A program made the translations under genes and the position numbers. The notes below the pieces were generated by a model. It made no database searches, was not told where the DNA came from, and saw only the letters and a program-made list of their open reading frames with translations. A stretch of 64,000 nt of DNA, taken from NCBI GenBank assembly GCA_963720475.1, contig OY970394.1, positions 2,480,001 through 2,544,000 of the forward strand, in the 5' to 3' direction. Every line of letters begins with the position of its first letter. Position 1 is the first letter of the stretch. Below are positions 36,038 through 46,444 of the stretch, in pieces. Source of the stretch: G963720475 sp963720475 (lineage in GTDB: Bacteria > Actinomycetota > Thermoleophilia > Solirubrobacterales > Thermoleophilaceae).

Positions 36038-36859
36038 GTGACTGACGACAAGCCCGCCGATGGCGACCAGCCGACGCCGAAGGACGACGAGCAGGACGCG
36101 CCGCTGCCGGTAACTCCGTCGCAGGCCGACCGCGACCCGAAGCTCGTCAAGGCTGCGCGCCTCGCGCGCAAGGTGCTCCCGGGCGACCAGAACATCGGCG
36201 ACCCGCTCTCTTCAACTGAGCCCTCCCCCGCCCACAGCCTCGCGCGCAAGCTCGCCGAGCGCGACGAGCGCTCAGAAAGGCCGAGTGTCATGCGCGAGCT
36301 CGGCCTCGGCGCGCTGCAGGCGTGGCAGGCACTTTCCGAGTCGCAGGGCCGCGGGCGTGGCGAGGTGGACCTGGCGATCTTCTTCTGCGACCTCGTCGAC
36401 TTCTCCGAATGGGCGCTGTCCGCCGGCGACGAGAGCACGCTGAAGCTGCTGCGCGAGTTCAAGAACGAGGTCGAGGAGGCGATCTTCGCGAATGACGGTG
36501 AGCTCGTGAAGCTGCTCGGCGATGGCGCGATGGCGGTCTTCCGTAATCCGCGCTCGGCTGTCGACGCCGCCGTCCAGGCGGTCGGCGGCGTCGCCAAGAT
36601 CGAGGTCGATGGCTATTCGCCGATTCTGCGGGCCGGCGTCCATCTCGGCCGGCCTCGGCGCGTCAGCCGCGACTACGTCGGCATCGACGTGAACGTCGCC
36701 GCGCGTGTGTGCGATGCGGCGGCGGGCGGCGAGGTGCTGGTCTCGGAGAGCGGTGCGGCGAAGCTGCCCGGCGACGGCTACAAGACGAAGCGCAAGCGCT
36801 TCTTCCGAGCCAAGGGCGCGCCGAAGGACCTCAACGTCTTCTCGGTCGAACCCTCCTAG
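36038..36859 (+). CDS. Class III adenylate cyclase
   Basis: 273 residues. An acidic, disordered N-terminus of about 100 residues precedes one cyclase homology domain. Metal-binding Asp residues are in AIFFCDLVDFSEWA and LLGDGAMAVF. The adenine-selecting Lys and Asp are present (VKLLGDG and RDYVGIDVN), as are the transition-state Asn and Arg (NVNVAARV-type, here VNVAARVC). All catalytic positions appear intact, so it should make cAMP from ATP as a homodimer. There is no membrane helix, so it is soluble, and the N-terminal region may be regulatory. It converges with the atp operon, 33 bp away. Confidence 0.88.
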   Translation: MTDDKPADGDQPTPKDDEQDAPLPVTPSQADRDPKLVKAARLARKVLPGDQNIGDPLSSTEPSPAHSLARKLAERDERSERPSVMRELGLGALQAWQALSESQGRGRGEVDLAIFFCDLVDFSEWALSAGDESTLKLLREFKNEVEEAIFANDGELVKLLGDGAMAVFRNPRSAVDAAVQAVGGVAKIEVDGYSPILRAGVHLGRPRRVSRDYVGIDVNVAARVCDAAAGGEVLVSESGAAKLPGDGYKTKRKRFFRAKGAPKDLNVFSVEPS

Positions 36860-36892
36860 CCGCCGGCCAATGGCTGGAGCGGAAGAAGACGC

Positions 36893-37315
36893 TCAGCCGG
36901 ATGAGTTCTCGCCCGCTGCGAGGTACGCCTCGTAGCGCTTGACGTCGCGCTTCGCGCGCGCCTCTTCCTCGGTGCCCTCGTCGGCGGCCTCGACGGCCGA
37001 CTCCGCATCGGACAGCTTCGCCTCGAACGCGCTGCGATCCAACGCGTCCGGTGAGATGGCCTCCTCGACGAGCACCAGGGCGGAGTTGTCGGCGACCTGG
37101 AGGTAGCCCTCGGACTGCGCGAAGCGGACGATGTCGGACTCGGACTTGTAGAGCCGCAGCTCGGTGGGCTCGAGCATCGCCATCACGGGCTGGTGGTTCG
37201 CCAGGATGCCGATCGAGCCGACCGCGGTCCGCGTCGAGAGCATCTCGACCTCGTCGGAGAAGACCTCGCCCTCGGGCGTCAGCACCGAGACCGGGAATTT
37301 CGATCGGTCGGCCAA
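36893..37315 (-). CDS. atpC: ATP synthase F1 subunit epsilon (own TTG start inside the beta ORF)
   Basis: The 140-residue product starts LADRSKFPVSVLTPEGEVFSDEVEML and continues SIGILANHQPVMAML and GYLQVADNSALVLVEEA, the usual beta-sandwich of epsilon, followed by a helical C-terminal hairpin. Epsilon links the rotor to the catalytic head and inhibits ATP hydrolysis. TTG 37315 has GAGGAG 8 nt upstream, and the expected beta stop TAG lies between them. This supports independent initiation even though the given sequence reads through from beta. Confidence 0.85.
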   Translation of the reverse strand: MADRSKFPVSVLTPEGEVFSDEVEMLSTRTAVGSIGILANHQPVMAMLEPTELRLYKSESDIVRFAQSEGYLQVADNSALVLVEEAISPDALDRSAFEAKLSDAESAVEAADEGTEEEARAKRDVKRYEAYLAAGENSSG

Positions 37316-38815
37316 CTGACCTACTCCTCGCCGCCGTCGTCGCCGTTCGCCGTTGCCGTTGCCGTTGCTGTCGTCCTTACCCTCGCCGTCGCCCTCGTCC
37401 TTGTCGCCCTCTCCCCGCGCGCTCTCGACGACGTCGTCGATCGTGCCCTTCATATAGAACGCCCGCTCGGGCAGCTCGTCGTGCTTGCCCTCGAGGATCT
37501 CCTTGAAGCCGCGCACGGTCTCCGACAGCGGGACGTACACGCCCGGGGTGCCGGTGAACTGCTCGGCGACCTTGAACGGCTGCGACAGGAAGCGCTGCAC
37601 CTTGCGCGCACGCTGGACCGTCAGCTTGTCCTCGTCCGAGAGCTCGTCGATACCGAGGATCGCGATGATGTCCTGGAGCTCCTTGTAGCGCTGCAGGATC
37701 TCCTGGACACCCGTCGCGACGTCGTAGTGCTCCTGGCCGACGATGTCCGGCTTGAGGATCGTCGAGGTCGAGTCGAGCGGATCAACCGCGGGGTAGATCC
37801 CCTGCTCGACCAGCGCGCGCGACAAGACCGTCGTCGCGTTCAGGTGCGCGAACACCGACGCCGGCGCCGGGTCGGTGAGGTCGTCGGCGGGGACGTAGAT
37901 CGCCTGGATCGAGGTGACCGAGCCCTGGCGGGTCGAGGTGATCCGCTCCTGCAGCTGGCCCATCTCGGTCTCGAGCGTCGGCTGGTAGCCCACCTGCGAG
38001 GGCATCCGGCCGAGCAGCGCCGATACCTCCGAGCCCGCCTGGACGAAGCGGAAGATGTTGTCGATGAAGAGCAGCACATCCTGGCCGCCCTGCTCGCGGA
38101 AGTACTCGGCCATCGTCAGGCCGCTGAGGGCGACGCGCATACGCGCGCCGGGCGGCTCGTTCATCTGGCCGAAGACGAGCATCGTCTTGTCGATCACGCC
38201 CGACTCGGTCATCTCGAGCCAGAGGTCGTTGCCCTCGCGCGAACGCTCGCCGACGCCGCAGAACGCGGACAGGCCGCCGTGCTCGGTGGCGATGCTGTTG
38301 ATCAGCTCGAGGATGACGACGGTCTTGCCGACGCCAGCGCCGCCGAACAGCCCGACCTTGCCGCCCTTCGGGTAGGGCTCGATCAGGTCGATCACCTTGA
38401 TGCCCGTCTCGAGCACCTCGCGCGTGGGCGAGAGGCTCTCGACCGCCGGCGCGTCGCGGTGGATCGGCCAGCGCTCCTCGGTCTCGACCTGATCGCCGCC
38501 GTCGATCGTCTCGCCGAGCAGGTTGAAGATCCGGCCGAGGGTCTTGTCCCCCACCGGAACCGTGATCGGGCCACCGGTGTCGCGCACTTCGGTGCCGCGG
38601 GAGAGGCCGTCGGTCGCGTCCATCGCGACCGCGCGGACGCGGTCGTCGCCGAGGTGCTGCTGCACCTCGCACACCAGCGTGCGCGTATCACCGTTCGAGC
38701 CGATGTCGACCTCGAGCGCGGCGTAGATCTCGGGCAGGCCATCGGGGAAGACGGCCTCGATGACGACGCCCTGAATCTCCTCGATCGTGCCGATGTGAGC
38801 TGTCTTGGCTTCCAC
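36893..38815 (-). CDS. atpD: ATP synthase F1 subunit beta, read in frame into subunit epsilon
   Basis: Beta is the catalytic F1 subunit. Seen are the P-loop GGAGVGKTVV, the catalytic region GERSREGNDLW and the DELSDEDKLTV segment. After the normal end (FYMKGTIDDVVE) comes an acidic low-complexity tail. In the sequence as given the frame stays open through a basic junction (ERRRRRRG) into epsilon, making a 640-residue ORF. An extra base at 37348, interrupting four AACGGC repeats, causes this. Without it the tail reads to GDDGGEE and a TAG at 37323-37321, and beta would be a normal separate protein of about 500 residues. GTG 38815 has the Shine-Dalgarno AAAGGAGA. Confidence 0.95.
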   Translation of the reverse strand: MEAKTAHIGTIEEIQGVVIEAVFPDGLPEIYAALEVDIGSNGDTRTLVCEVQQHLGDDRVRAVAMDATDGLSRGTEVRDTGGPITVPVGDKTLGRIFNLLGETIDGGDQVETEERWPIHRDAPAVESLSPTREVLETGIKVIDLIEPYPKGGKVGLFGGAGVGKTVVILELINSIATEHGGLSAFCGVGERSREGNDLWLEMTESGVIDKTMLVFGQMNEPPGARMRVALSGLTMAEYFREQGGQDVLLFIDNIFRFVQAGSEVSALLGRMPSQVGYQPTLETEMGQLQERITSTRQGSVTSIQAIYVPADDLTDPAPASVFAHLNATTVLSRALVEQGIYPAVDPLDSTSTILKPDIVGQEHYDVATGVQEILQRYKELQDIIAILGIDELSDEDKLTVQRARKVQRFLSQPFKVAEQFTGTPGVYVPLSETVRGFKEILEGKHDELPERAFYMKGTIDDVVESARGEGDKDEGDGEGKDDSNGNGNGERRRRRRGVGQLADRSKFPVSVLTPEGEVFSDEVEMLSTRTAVGSIGILANHQPVMAMLEPTELRLYKSESDIVRFAQSEGYLQVADNSALVLVEEAISPDALDRSAFEAKLSDAESAVEAADEGTEEEARAKRDVKRYEAYLAAGENSSG

Positions 38816-38833
38816 GCTTGGGTTCTCCTTTGG

Positions 38834-39753
38834 TTAGCTGACGCCCTCCGCGCCGGCCACGACTTCCATGATCTCCTGCGTGATCTCGGCCTGGCGCTGG
38901 CGGTTAGCTTCGAGTGTGAGGTCTTCGATCAGATCGCCCGCGTTGTCGGACGCGGAGCGCATCGCGGTCATCCGCGCGCCGTGCTCGGACGCGGTCGACT
39001 CGAGTAGCCGGCGGAAGATTGAAATCTCGATGTAGTCGGGAATCAGCCGCTTGAGGATCTCCTCCGGGTCGGGCTCGTAGATCCAGAGCGCGCGGCCGGA
39101 GCTGGCCGAGTCGTCGTCGCTGCCGCCGTTTGCGTCCTCCGTTTCCTCGATGTCGTGCAGCAGCGCCGCCATCTCCTGCAGCGGCAGCAGCGTCTCGTGC
39201 CGGACTTCCTGGCGCAGCGGCGAGATGTAGTGGTTGTGGACGGTCTCGACGCGGTTGATCTTGCCGTCGATGAAGGCGGTCGCGAGGTCGTCGGCGATCT
39301 CGCGCGCGTCGGAGTAGGCGGGCCGGTCGGTGAAGCCCTGGTAGCCCTTGGCCTCGAAGCCGCGGAAGGTCAGCGAGGACACGCCGCGGCGGCCGGAGGC
39401 GAACCACACGACCTCCTTGCCCTCGCCCTCGAGCTCACGCGATCGCGAGACCGCCTTGCGGATGATCTGCGAGTTGAACGCGCCCGCGAGGCCGCGGTCG
39501 CCGGTGACGATCAGGATGCCCACCTTGTCGATCGACTCGGGCTCGTCGAGCAGCGGGATGTTGGGGATGTTCTCCGCCGCCTCGACGACACGGGCGGTCA
39601 CATGACGCATCGCCCGCGCGTACGGGCGCAGGTTCTCGATCCGCTCCTCCGCGCGGCGCAGCCGCGCGGCGGCGACCATCTCCATCGCGCGTGTGATCTT
39701 CTGGATGTTCTTGACGGAACCGATGCGGTTCTGGACGTCGCGCTGCGTAGCCA

Positions 39754-39754
<1 letters not shown>
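38834..39754 (-). CDS. atpG: ATP synthase F1 subunit gamma
   Basis: 306 residues, the central shaft of F1. The N-terminal helix RDVQNRIGSVKNIQKITRAM and the C-terminal helix (AMRSASDNAGDLIEDLTLEA, then NRQRQAEITQEIMEVVAGA) are the conserved coiled-coil of the rotor, with the Rossmann-like domain ILIVTGDRGLAGAFNSQ between. An acidic insertion (IEETEDANGGSDDDSASSG, about 205-223) is unusual and echoes the acidic tails on alpha and beta. ATG 39754 overlaps the atpA stop (TGATG). Confidence 0.96.
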
Positions 39755-41451
<1,697 letters not shown>

Positions 41452-41502
41452 GTGGTGTCTCGTCTCCTTTGAGTGGCCGGGTCGTCGCCGGGGCAGCCGC
41501 CG

Positions 41503-42036
41503 CTAGGCGGCCTTGGCGACTTCCTTTCGAAGTCGTTCAAGTCGGTTGCGGATGCTCGCGTCCAGGACCATGTTCCCCACCTGCAGTACGAGCCCGCCGA
41601 GCACGTCCGGATCGACGTGGCTCGACAGCTGGACCGTGCGGCCCGTCTGCTCCTCGATCCGCTCGCCGAGGCCCGCGACCGTCTTCTCGTCGAGCTCGAC
41701 GGCGCTCGTGACCTCGACCGGGAGCAGCTTGCGCTCCTCGGCCCAGAGGGCCTCGAACGCCTTGCGGATGCGGAAGATCGCCGCCACGCGGTGGTTCTCG
41801 GCGAGCAGCTGGAGGAAGCGGACGAAGTTCTCGTCGCCGCCCTTGATCACCTGGGCGATGCCGTCCTTCTTCTCCTCCGAGGAGAAGTAGGGCGCGAACA
41901 GGAACACCTGCAGCTCCTTGCTCCCCTCGAGCGCGTCGCAGAACTGGCCCAGCTGCTCGTGGACGTCGTCGAGGACGTCGTGGTCGTTGGCAACCTCGAA
42001 CAGCGCGCGGGAGTAGACGGCGGCGATCTCTTCCAT
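41503..42036 (-). CDS. atpH: ATP synthase F1 subunit delta
   Basis: 177 residues, the OSCP-type stator protein joining F1 alpha to the b stalk. The N-terminal helical bundle starts EEIAAVYSRALFEVAND, and the C-terminal strand region includes GGLVLQVGNMVLDASIRNRL, the best conserved part of the family. It follows atpF by 5 bp. In mycobacteria b and delta are fused; here they are separate. Confidence 0.94.
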   Translation of the reverse strand: MEEIAAVYSRALFEVANDHDVLDDVHEQLGQFCDALEGSKELQVFLFAPYFSSEEKKDGIAQVIKGGDENFVRFLQLLAENHRVAAIFRIRKAFEALWAEERKLLPVEVTSAVELDEKTVAGLGERIEEQTGRTVQLSSHVDPDVLGGLVLQVGNMVLDASIRNRLERLRKEVAKAA

Positions 42037-42041
42037 CTAGC

Positions 42042-42686
42042 TCACGCCTTCCCGTTGCCCCCGGACTCACCGGAGAGGGCGGAGAAGTCGACCTCGGCGA
42101 GCGCCTCCTGCACGAGCCGCTGGTGGTCATCCGCGTCGAGCGACTTGCGCGTCACCTTCTCGGTCGCGGCGACGGTCAGGTCGGCGACCTCCTTGCGGAT
42201 GTCGTCGAGCGCGCGCTGGGTCTCCTGCTTGATCTCCCGCCGGGTGGACTCGAGCAGCTCCTCGCGCTCCTTGCGCGCGTCGGCCTTCGCCTCCTCCTGC
42301 AACCGCTCGCCCGCCTGGCGCGAGCGCGAGACGATGTCCTCCGCCTGCTCGCGCGCCTCCTTCAGGCGCTCGCGGTACTCGGCCAGCAGCTCGTCGGCCT
42401 CCTTGCGCTGGCGCTCGGCGTGGTCGATCGACTCGTTGATCGTCTTCTGGCGCTTCTCGAGCGCCTCGGAGATCCGTGGGAAAGCGAGCTTCCGCAGGAT
42501 GAAGAGCGCCGTGCCGAACGCGATCAGCGTCCAGATCATCAGCCCGAGGCTCGGCGAGACGAGGAAGGCGCCGCCCTCCTCCTCCTTGCCGCCGCCCTCA
42601 GACGCGGCGAGCGCCACCGCGGGCGAGGCCGCGAGGGCCGCGAATGCGGCGACGAGCGCCGCCGCTATGCGCTTGTCGGCCCGCAT
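42042..42686 (-). CDS. atpF: ATP synthase Fo subunit b
   Basis: 214 residues. The stator stalk has one TM helix (LGLMIWTLIAFGTALFILRKL, about 48-68) and a long charged coiled coil to the end. Unusually, the N-terminus looks like a Sec signal peptide (MRADKRIAAALVAAFAALAA to AVALAA) followed by an acidic linker SEGGGKEEEGG before the TM helix, suggesting either cleavage or a second helix. ATG 42686 lies 2 nt after the atpE stop. Longer upstream frames are antisense or out-of-frame over atpE and atpB. Confidence 0.93.
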   Translation of the reverse strand: MRADKRIAAALVAAFAALAASPAVALAASEGGGKEEEGGAFLVSPSLGLMIWTLIAFGTALFILRKLAFPRISEALEKRQKTINESIDHAERQRKEADELLAEYRERLKEAREQAEDIVSRSRQAGERLQEEAKADARKEREELLESTRREIKQETQRALDDIRKEVADLTVAATEKVTRKSLDADDHQRLVQEALAEVDFSALSGESGGNGKA

Positions 42687-42688
42687 CT

Positions 42689-42958
42689 CTAGAGGAAGAA
42701 CGCGATCAGACCGAAGATGAACGTGTAGAACGCGACTGCCTCGGTGAGCGCGAAGCCGAGCCACTGGATGCTCGTGATCTCCTCGCGCATCTCCGGCTGG
42801 CGGGTGACCGACTCGATCACCTTGCCGAAGATGATGCCGATGCCGATGCCGGCTCCGATCGAGCCGAGACCGGCGCCGATACCGAGGGCGATGGATTTGA
42901 GGCCGTCGTCTGTGACGCCTTCGGCGGCTTGCGCGAGTGGGAGGAGGATGTCGGGCAT
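42689..42958 (-). CDS. atpE: ATP synthase Fo subunit c
   Basis: 89 residues forming a two-helix hairpin. Helix 1 is glycine-rich (IALGIGAGLGSIGAGIGIGI), the polar loop contains ESVTRQPE, and helix 2 has the ion-binding Glu in GFALTEAVAFYTFIFGL. There is no clear Na+-type Gln/Ser-Tyr set, so proton coupling is expected. A short N-terminal leader (MPDILLPLAQAAEG) precedes helix 1. The Shine-Dalgarno AAAGGAAGG precedes ATG 42958. Confidence 0.96.
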   Translation of the reverse strand: MPDILLPLAQAAEGVTDDGLKSIALGIGAGLGSIGAGIGIGIIFGKVIESVTRQPEMREEITSIQWLGFALTEAVAFYTFIFGLIAFFL

Positions 42959-42976
42959 TGGGGCCTTCCTTTCTAC

Positions 42977-43879
42977 CTAGTGGGCCTCGGCGGACGTTGC
43001 CTCGCCGAAGTAGATGGACGTCAGGATCGAGAAGATGAATGCCTGCAGCGTCGCGACAAGCACGATCTCGAAGAGGAAGAAGACGATCGCGAGCGGGAGC
43101 GTGAGCCAGCCGAGCGCGGCGAGGCCGAGCAGGACGGCGAGCCCGCCGCCCATGAACAGGATCAGCAGGTGCCCCGCCAGGACGTTCGCGAACAATCGAA
43201 CGGAGAGCGAGATGATCCGGACGAACTGCGAGATCGCCTCGATCGTGAAGATGAACGGCTTCATCGCGCCGGGCGTTCCTTGCGGGATCCAGCTCTTGAA
43301 GTAGCCGATGAATCCGCGCGCCCTGATGCCTTCGACCTGGTAGGCGACGAAGACGAACAGCGTCAGCACGAGCGGGATCGAGAGGTTCGCCGTCGCGGCG
43401 TAGAGCGCGAGCGAGGGCACCTCCAGGCCGAAGATGTCGATCGTCTCGTGCGTGTTGAACGGCAGCGGTATGAGCCCGATGAAGTTCGAGAACCAGATGA
43501 AGAAGAAGAGCGTCGCGATGAACGGGAACCACTTCGCGGCCATCTTCTCGGGCATGTTGTCGTTGGTGATGTCCTTGTAGGTGAGGTTGTAGAACACCTC
43601 GGTCGCCGCCTGGACCTTGTTCGGCTTCTGCTGCATCCGGCGCGCGATCCAGACCATCGCGAAGCAGGTCAGCGCGGTGGCGATCCAGAGGTAGATCACC
43701 GCCTTGGTGATGCTCATGTCGATCGGGCCGAGCTCGAGCGTGACGTAGTTGTCCAGCTTGAACTCGTTCTGCGGCTGGAACGCCTCGTCCTTGCCCTCGC
43801 TCGGGATCAGCGCGACGAGCGCGATCGCGCCGCCGAGCCAGATGGCGATCCCGAGGAAGACCTTGGCCTTGGTGCTCAC
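42977..43879 (-). CDS. atpB: ATP synthase Fo subunit a
   Basis: 300 residues with six to seven helices. The essential stator arginine is in SLSVRLFANVLAGH, with the partner region ATLQAFIFSILTSIYFGEA near the C-terminus. Together with the c ring it forms the two half-channels for protons. GTG 43879 overlaps the upstream atpI-like stop by 4 nt (GTGA). Confidence 0.96.
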   Translation of the reverse strand: MSTKAKVFLGIAIWLGGAIALVALIPSEGKDEAFQPQNEFKLDNYVTLELGPIDMSITKAVIYLWIATALTCFAMVWIARRMQQKPNKVQAATEVFYNLTYKDITNDNMPEKMAAKWFPFIATLFFFIWFSNFIGLIPLPFNTHETIDIFGLEVPSLALYAATANLSIPLVLTLFVFVAYQVEGIRARGFIGYFKSWIPQGTPGAMKPFIFTIEAISQFVRIISLSVRLFANVLAGHLLILFMGGGLAVLLGLAALGWLTLPLAIVFFLFEIVLVATLQAFIFSILTSIYFGEATSAEAH

Positions 43880-44271
43880 TTCGCCGTCCGGTCCAGAAAC
43901 AGGCTCACGAGGCTCACCTGGAAGAGGACGGCGGCCAGAATGGCGGCGGCCAGGCCGGCCTCCTTGCTGGTCGTGAGGCCGACGACGAGGATCACGCCCG
44001 CGACGAGCCAGAGCCGGATCATCATGCTCGCGCCGAGCACGCCAACCGCGGCCTTGGGGTCCTTGCCGCCGGCGATCCGGCGGAGCATCAGGCCGTGGAG
44101 GGCGCGCTGGACGATCCAGGCGCCGGCGCAGGCCGCCCAGCCGGCGAGCGGCCAGCCCGCCGCGACGAAGACGGGCAGCGCGAGCGCGAGGACGATCAGG
44201 TCGGCGTAGGCGAGCACGCGGACGCCGGTCGCCGGAGGGGCTTCAGAGTTGGCTATAGCGTGCGATGACAA
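43876..44271 (-). CDS. atpI: AtpI-like small membrane protein of the atp operon
   Basis: 131 residues with four hydrophobic helices and short loops, including the basic loop MLRRIAGGKDPKAAVG and the last helix AAILAAVLFQVSLVSLFLDRT. Position directly upstream of atpB with a 4-nt overlap, size and topology match AtpI/ATP synthase I proteins, which help assemble the c ring or carry Mg2+. Sequence conservation in this family is low, so the name rests largely on context. It overlaps the upstream 63-residue ORF by 29 nt. Confidence 0.75.
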   Translation of the reverse strand: MSSHAIANSEAPPATGVRVLAYADLIVLALALPVFVAAGWPLAGWAACAGAWIVQRALHGLMLRRIAGGKDPKAAVGVLGASMMIRLWLVAGVILVVGLTTSKEAGLAAAILAAVLFQVSLVSLFLDRTAK

Positions 44272-44434
44272 GAGCTACTCCTGCGATTGCGCCGACGAGG
44301 ACGCCGGCGGCCGTTAACAGGGCAGGTTGCCCTACTAGTAGTCCGATTCCGAGGCCCGCTCCGGCGCAAAGCAGGATCGTCGAAACGAGGGTCAGGCCTG
44401 CCGCCGCAGGGTCGTTGCGGGGTCGCTGAGTCAT
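44243..44434 (-). CDS. AtpZ-like two-helix membrane protein
   Basis: 63 residues. A short polar N-terminus is followed by two helices with Gly-rich faces (STILLCAGAGLGIGLLVG and TAAGVLVGAIAGVALVIARY). This resembles the ATPase_gene1/AtpZ family, which partners AtpI in many atp operons. ATG 44434 is the first codon of the operon. The divergent 108-bp region 44435-44542 must hold its promoter, but I cannot point to a convincing -10. Confidence 0.65.
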   Translation of the reverse strand: MTQRPRNDPAAAGLTLVSTILLCAGAGLGIGLLVGQPALLTAAGVLVGAIAGVALVIARYSQL

Positions 44435-44542
44435 GCTGGTCGTGCTCGTTCTGCAAAGGTTTCTCCCAGCCGCCGGGACCGGACGGCGACCCCGTTTTCA
44501 GGGCTGACCAGGCGGCTGCGCGACTCTATAGGACTACGGACT

Positions 44543-46009
44543 TTGCGGACAACGGCACAAGCTCCCGACGCTCGCCCGTCAAAGCCCCTGGGCGCCGCCC
44601 TCGACGCGGCCCCGATGAGCTCGCTGCACAAGCGCTTCTGGGCGCTCGCGGGCCTCGGGATCCTGCTCGACGGCTTCGACTTCTTCATCATCGGCGTCGC
44701 CAACCCGCTGATCGCGAAGGACTTCGGCACCACGGACGTCGAGACGGGCCTGGTCTCGGCGGCGGCGATCGTCGGCGCGATCTTCGGCGCCGGGTTCTTG
44801 GGTCCGCTCGCCGACAAGTTCGGCCGCCGGCGCCTGTTCCGCCTCGACCTGTGGCTGTTCGTCGTCTTCTCACTTGCCTGCGTCGTCGCCTGGGACGTCT
44901 GGTCGCTGATCGCCTTCCGCTTCGTGCTCGGAATCGCGATCGGGCTCGACTACCCGATCGCGGCGAGCTACCTGGCGGAGATCCTTCCGTCGCGCGGGCG
45001 CGGGCGCTGGCTCGTGGGGGCCTTCTCGCTCCAGGCGGTCGGGATCGTGCTCGGAGCGCTCGTGGGGGTCGTCGTGCTCAACCTGTTGCCCGAGATCGAC
45101 TCGTGGCGGATCATGCTCGGCTTCGGCGTGCTGCCCGCGCTCGTGATCATCTGGTTGCGGCGGAAGACGCCCGAGAGCCCGCGCTGGCTGGCGCAGAACG
45201 GCCACGAGGACGAGGCTGTCGAGGTCGCGGAGCAGCTCGTCGGCGCGCCGGTCGTGGTGACGGCGGCCGACCGCGAGCGCGCCGAGCCGCCCCCCGAAGG
45301 GCTGAAGGCATTCATCCAGCCGCAGCTCTTCTCGCGGCGGCTGCGGCGGCGGACGATCTTCACCGCGGTGCCCTGGTTCCTGATGGACATCGCCACCTAC
45401 GGGGTCGGCATCTTCACGCCGACGCTGCTCGCGGCGCTCGCGTTCGCCGGCTCGGACGCGACTTTCATCGCCGACGACATCGCCTCGACCGAGGGCACCG
45501 CCGTGCTCGACGTCTTCTTAGTGCTCGGGTTCGGCTGCGCGATCTTCTTCGTCGAGCGCGTCGGACGCGTGCGCCTGCAGTTGTTCGGCTTCGCGATGAT
45601 GGCGATCGCGCTCTGCACCCTCGCGCTGGCCGAGCACCTCGGCGGGGGCGGCGACGAGAACATCGCGCTCGTGCTGCTCGGCTTCGCGATGTTCAACCTG
45701 TTCATGAACGCCGGGCCGAACGCGACGACCTATGTGCTGCCGGCCGAGGTCTTCCCCTCCGAGGTGCGCGCTGCGGGTCACGGCTTCGGCGCGGCGTGCG
45801 CGAAGTTCGGCGCTGCGCTCGGGGTGTTCCTGTTCCCGATCCTGCTCGACGACATCGGCGCGAGCGCGTTGCTCCTCGGGGTCGCCGGCTGCTGCCTGCT
45901 CGCGGGGGTCGTGACCTGGCTCTTCCGGATCGAGACCCGTGGACGCTCGCTCGACGAGCTCGCCGGGGATGTCGTCAGCGAGCTCGAGGTGCGGCCGGTC
46001 CCGCCGTGA
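44543..46009 (+). CDS. MFS transporter (sugar-porter / phosphate-symporter-like)
   Basis: 488 residues with 12 helices and a large central cytoplasmic loop (about residues 225-255). Motif A-like GPLADKFGRRRLFRLDLW and the loop IGLDYPIAASYLAEILPSRGRGRW resemble Pht1/metabolite:H+ symporters. The second half-motif is FVERVGRVRLQLFG and the end is FRIETRGRSLDELAGD. The substrate is not predictable. TTG 44543 follows a TATAGG -10-like element (44527-44532). ATG 44615 (MSSLHKRFWALAG) is a possible alternative start that loses only a polar leader. Confidence 0.85.
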   Translation: MRTTAQAPDARPSKPLGAALDAAPMSSLHKRFWALAGLGILLDGFDFFIIGVANPLIAKDFGTTDVETGLVSAAAIVGAIFGAGFLGPLADKFGRRRLFRLDLWLFVVFSLACVVAWDVWSLIAFRFVLGIAIGLDYPIAASYLAEILPSRGRGRWLVGAFSLQAVGIVLGALVGVVVLNLLPEIDSWRIMLGFGVLPALVIIWLRRKTPESPRWLAQNGHEDEAVEVAEQLVGAPVVVTAADRERAEPPPEGLKAFIQPQLFSRRLRRRTIFTAVPWFLMDIATYGVGIFTPTLLAALAFAGSDATFIADDIASTEGTAVLDVFLVLGFGCAIFFVERVGRVRLQLFGFAMMAIALCTLALAEHLGGGGDENIALVLLGFAMFNLFMNAGPNATTYVLPAEVFPSEVRAAGHGFGAACAKFGAALGVFLFPILLDDIGASALLLGVAGCCLLAGVVTWLFRIETRGRSLDELAGDVVSELEVRPVPP

Positions 46010-46011
46010 TC

Positions 46012-46017
46012 TACCGT
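46012..46017 (+). promoter_or_regulatory. -10 element (TACCGT) for yjbQ
   Basis: TACCGT ends 7 nt before GTG 46025. It overlaps the alternative GTG at 46016, which argues for the downstream start. Confidence 0.5.
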
Positions 46018-46024
46018 GCCCCGC

Positions 46025-46444
46025 GTGTGGGCACAGCACGAGCTTCGGCTGGACCCTTTCCCGCGCGGATTCCATCTGATCACGCGCGAGGTCGAGTCGG
46101 CGGCGCCCGAGATCGCTTCGCTGCGGGTCGGGATGGTCAACGTCTTCATCCAGCACACCTCGGCGTCGCTGACGCTGAACGAGAACGCCTCGCCCGACGT
46201 GCGGCGCGACTTCGAGTCGTGGTTCTCGGAGGCGGTGCCCGAGGGCGCCCCGTACTGGACTCACACCCTCGAGGGATCCGACGATATGCCCGCACACGTG
46301 AAGGCCTCGTTGCTGGGGCCGTCGTTGACGTTGCCGGTCGCCGACGGGCGCCTGGCCCTCGGAACCTGGCAGGGGATCTACCTCTGCGAGCACCGCGACC
46401 ACGGCGGCTCGCGGCGGCTGACGATCACCGTTTGGGGGGAGTGA
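46025..46444 (+). CDS. YjbQ family protein (UPF0047)
   Basis: 139 residues. The family signature is seen in MVNVFIQHTSASLTLNENAS, DMPAHVKASLLGPSLTLPV, GTWQGIYLCEHRDHGG and the strand end RRLTITVWGE. E. coli YjbQ has weak thiamine-phosphate synthase activity, but the physiological role is unknown. A conserved His-Thr-Ser and the CEHRD His form the presumed active site. GTG 46025 is chosen over GTG 46016 because of the -10. Its 3' end overlaps the convergent SnoaL-like gene by 20 nt. Confidence 0.88.
   Translation: MWAQHELRLDPFPRGFHLITREVESAAPEIASLRVGMVNVFIQHTSASLTLNENASPDVRRDFESWFSEAVPEGAPYWTHTLEGSDDMPAHVKASLLGPSLTLPVADGRLALGTWQGIYLCEHRDHGGSRRLTITVWGE

Noticed and set aside
36893..38815. Genuine beta-epsilon fusion protein of ATP synthase
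   Set aside because: Mechanically implausible, and one inserted base at 37348 explains it, with an intact stop, Shine-Dalgarno and TTG for separate genes.
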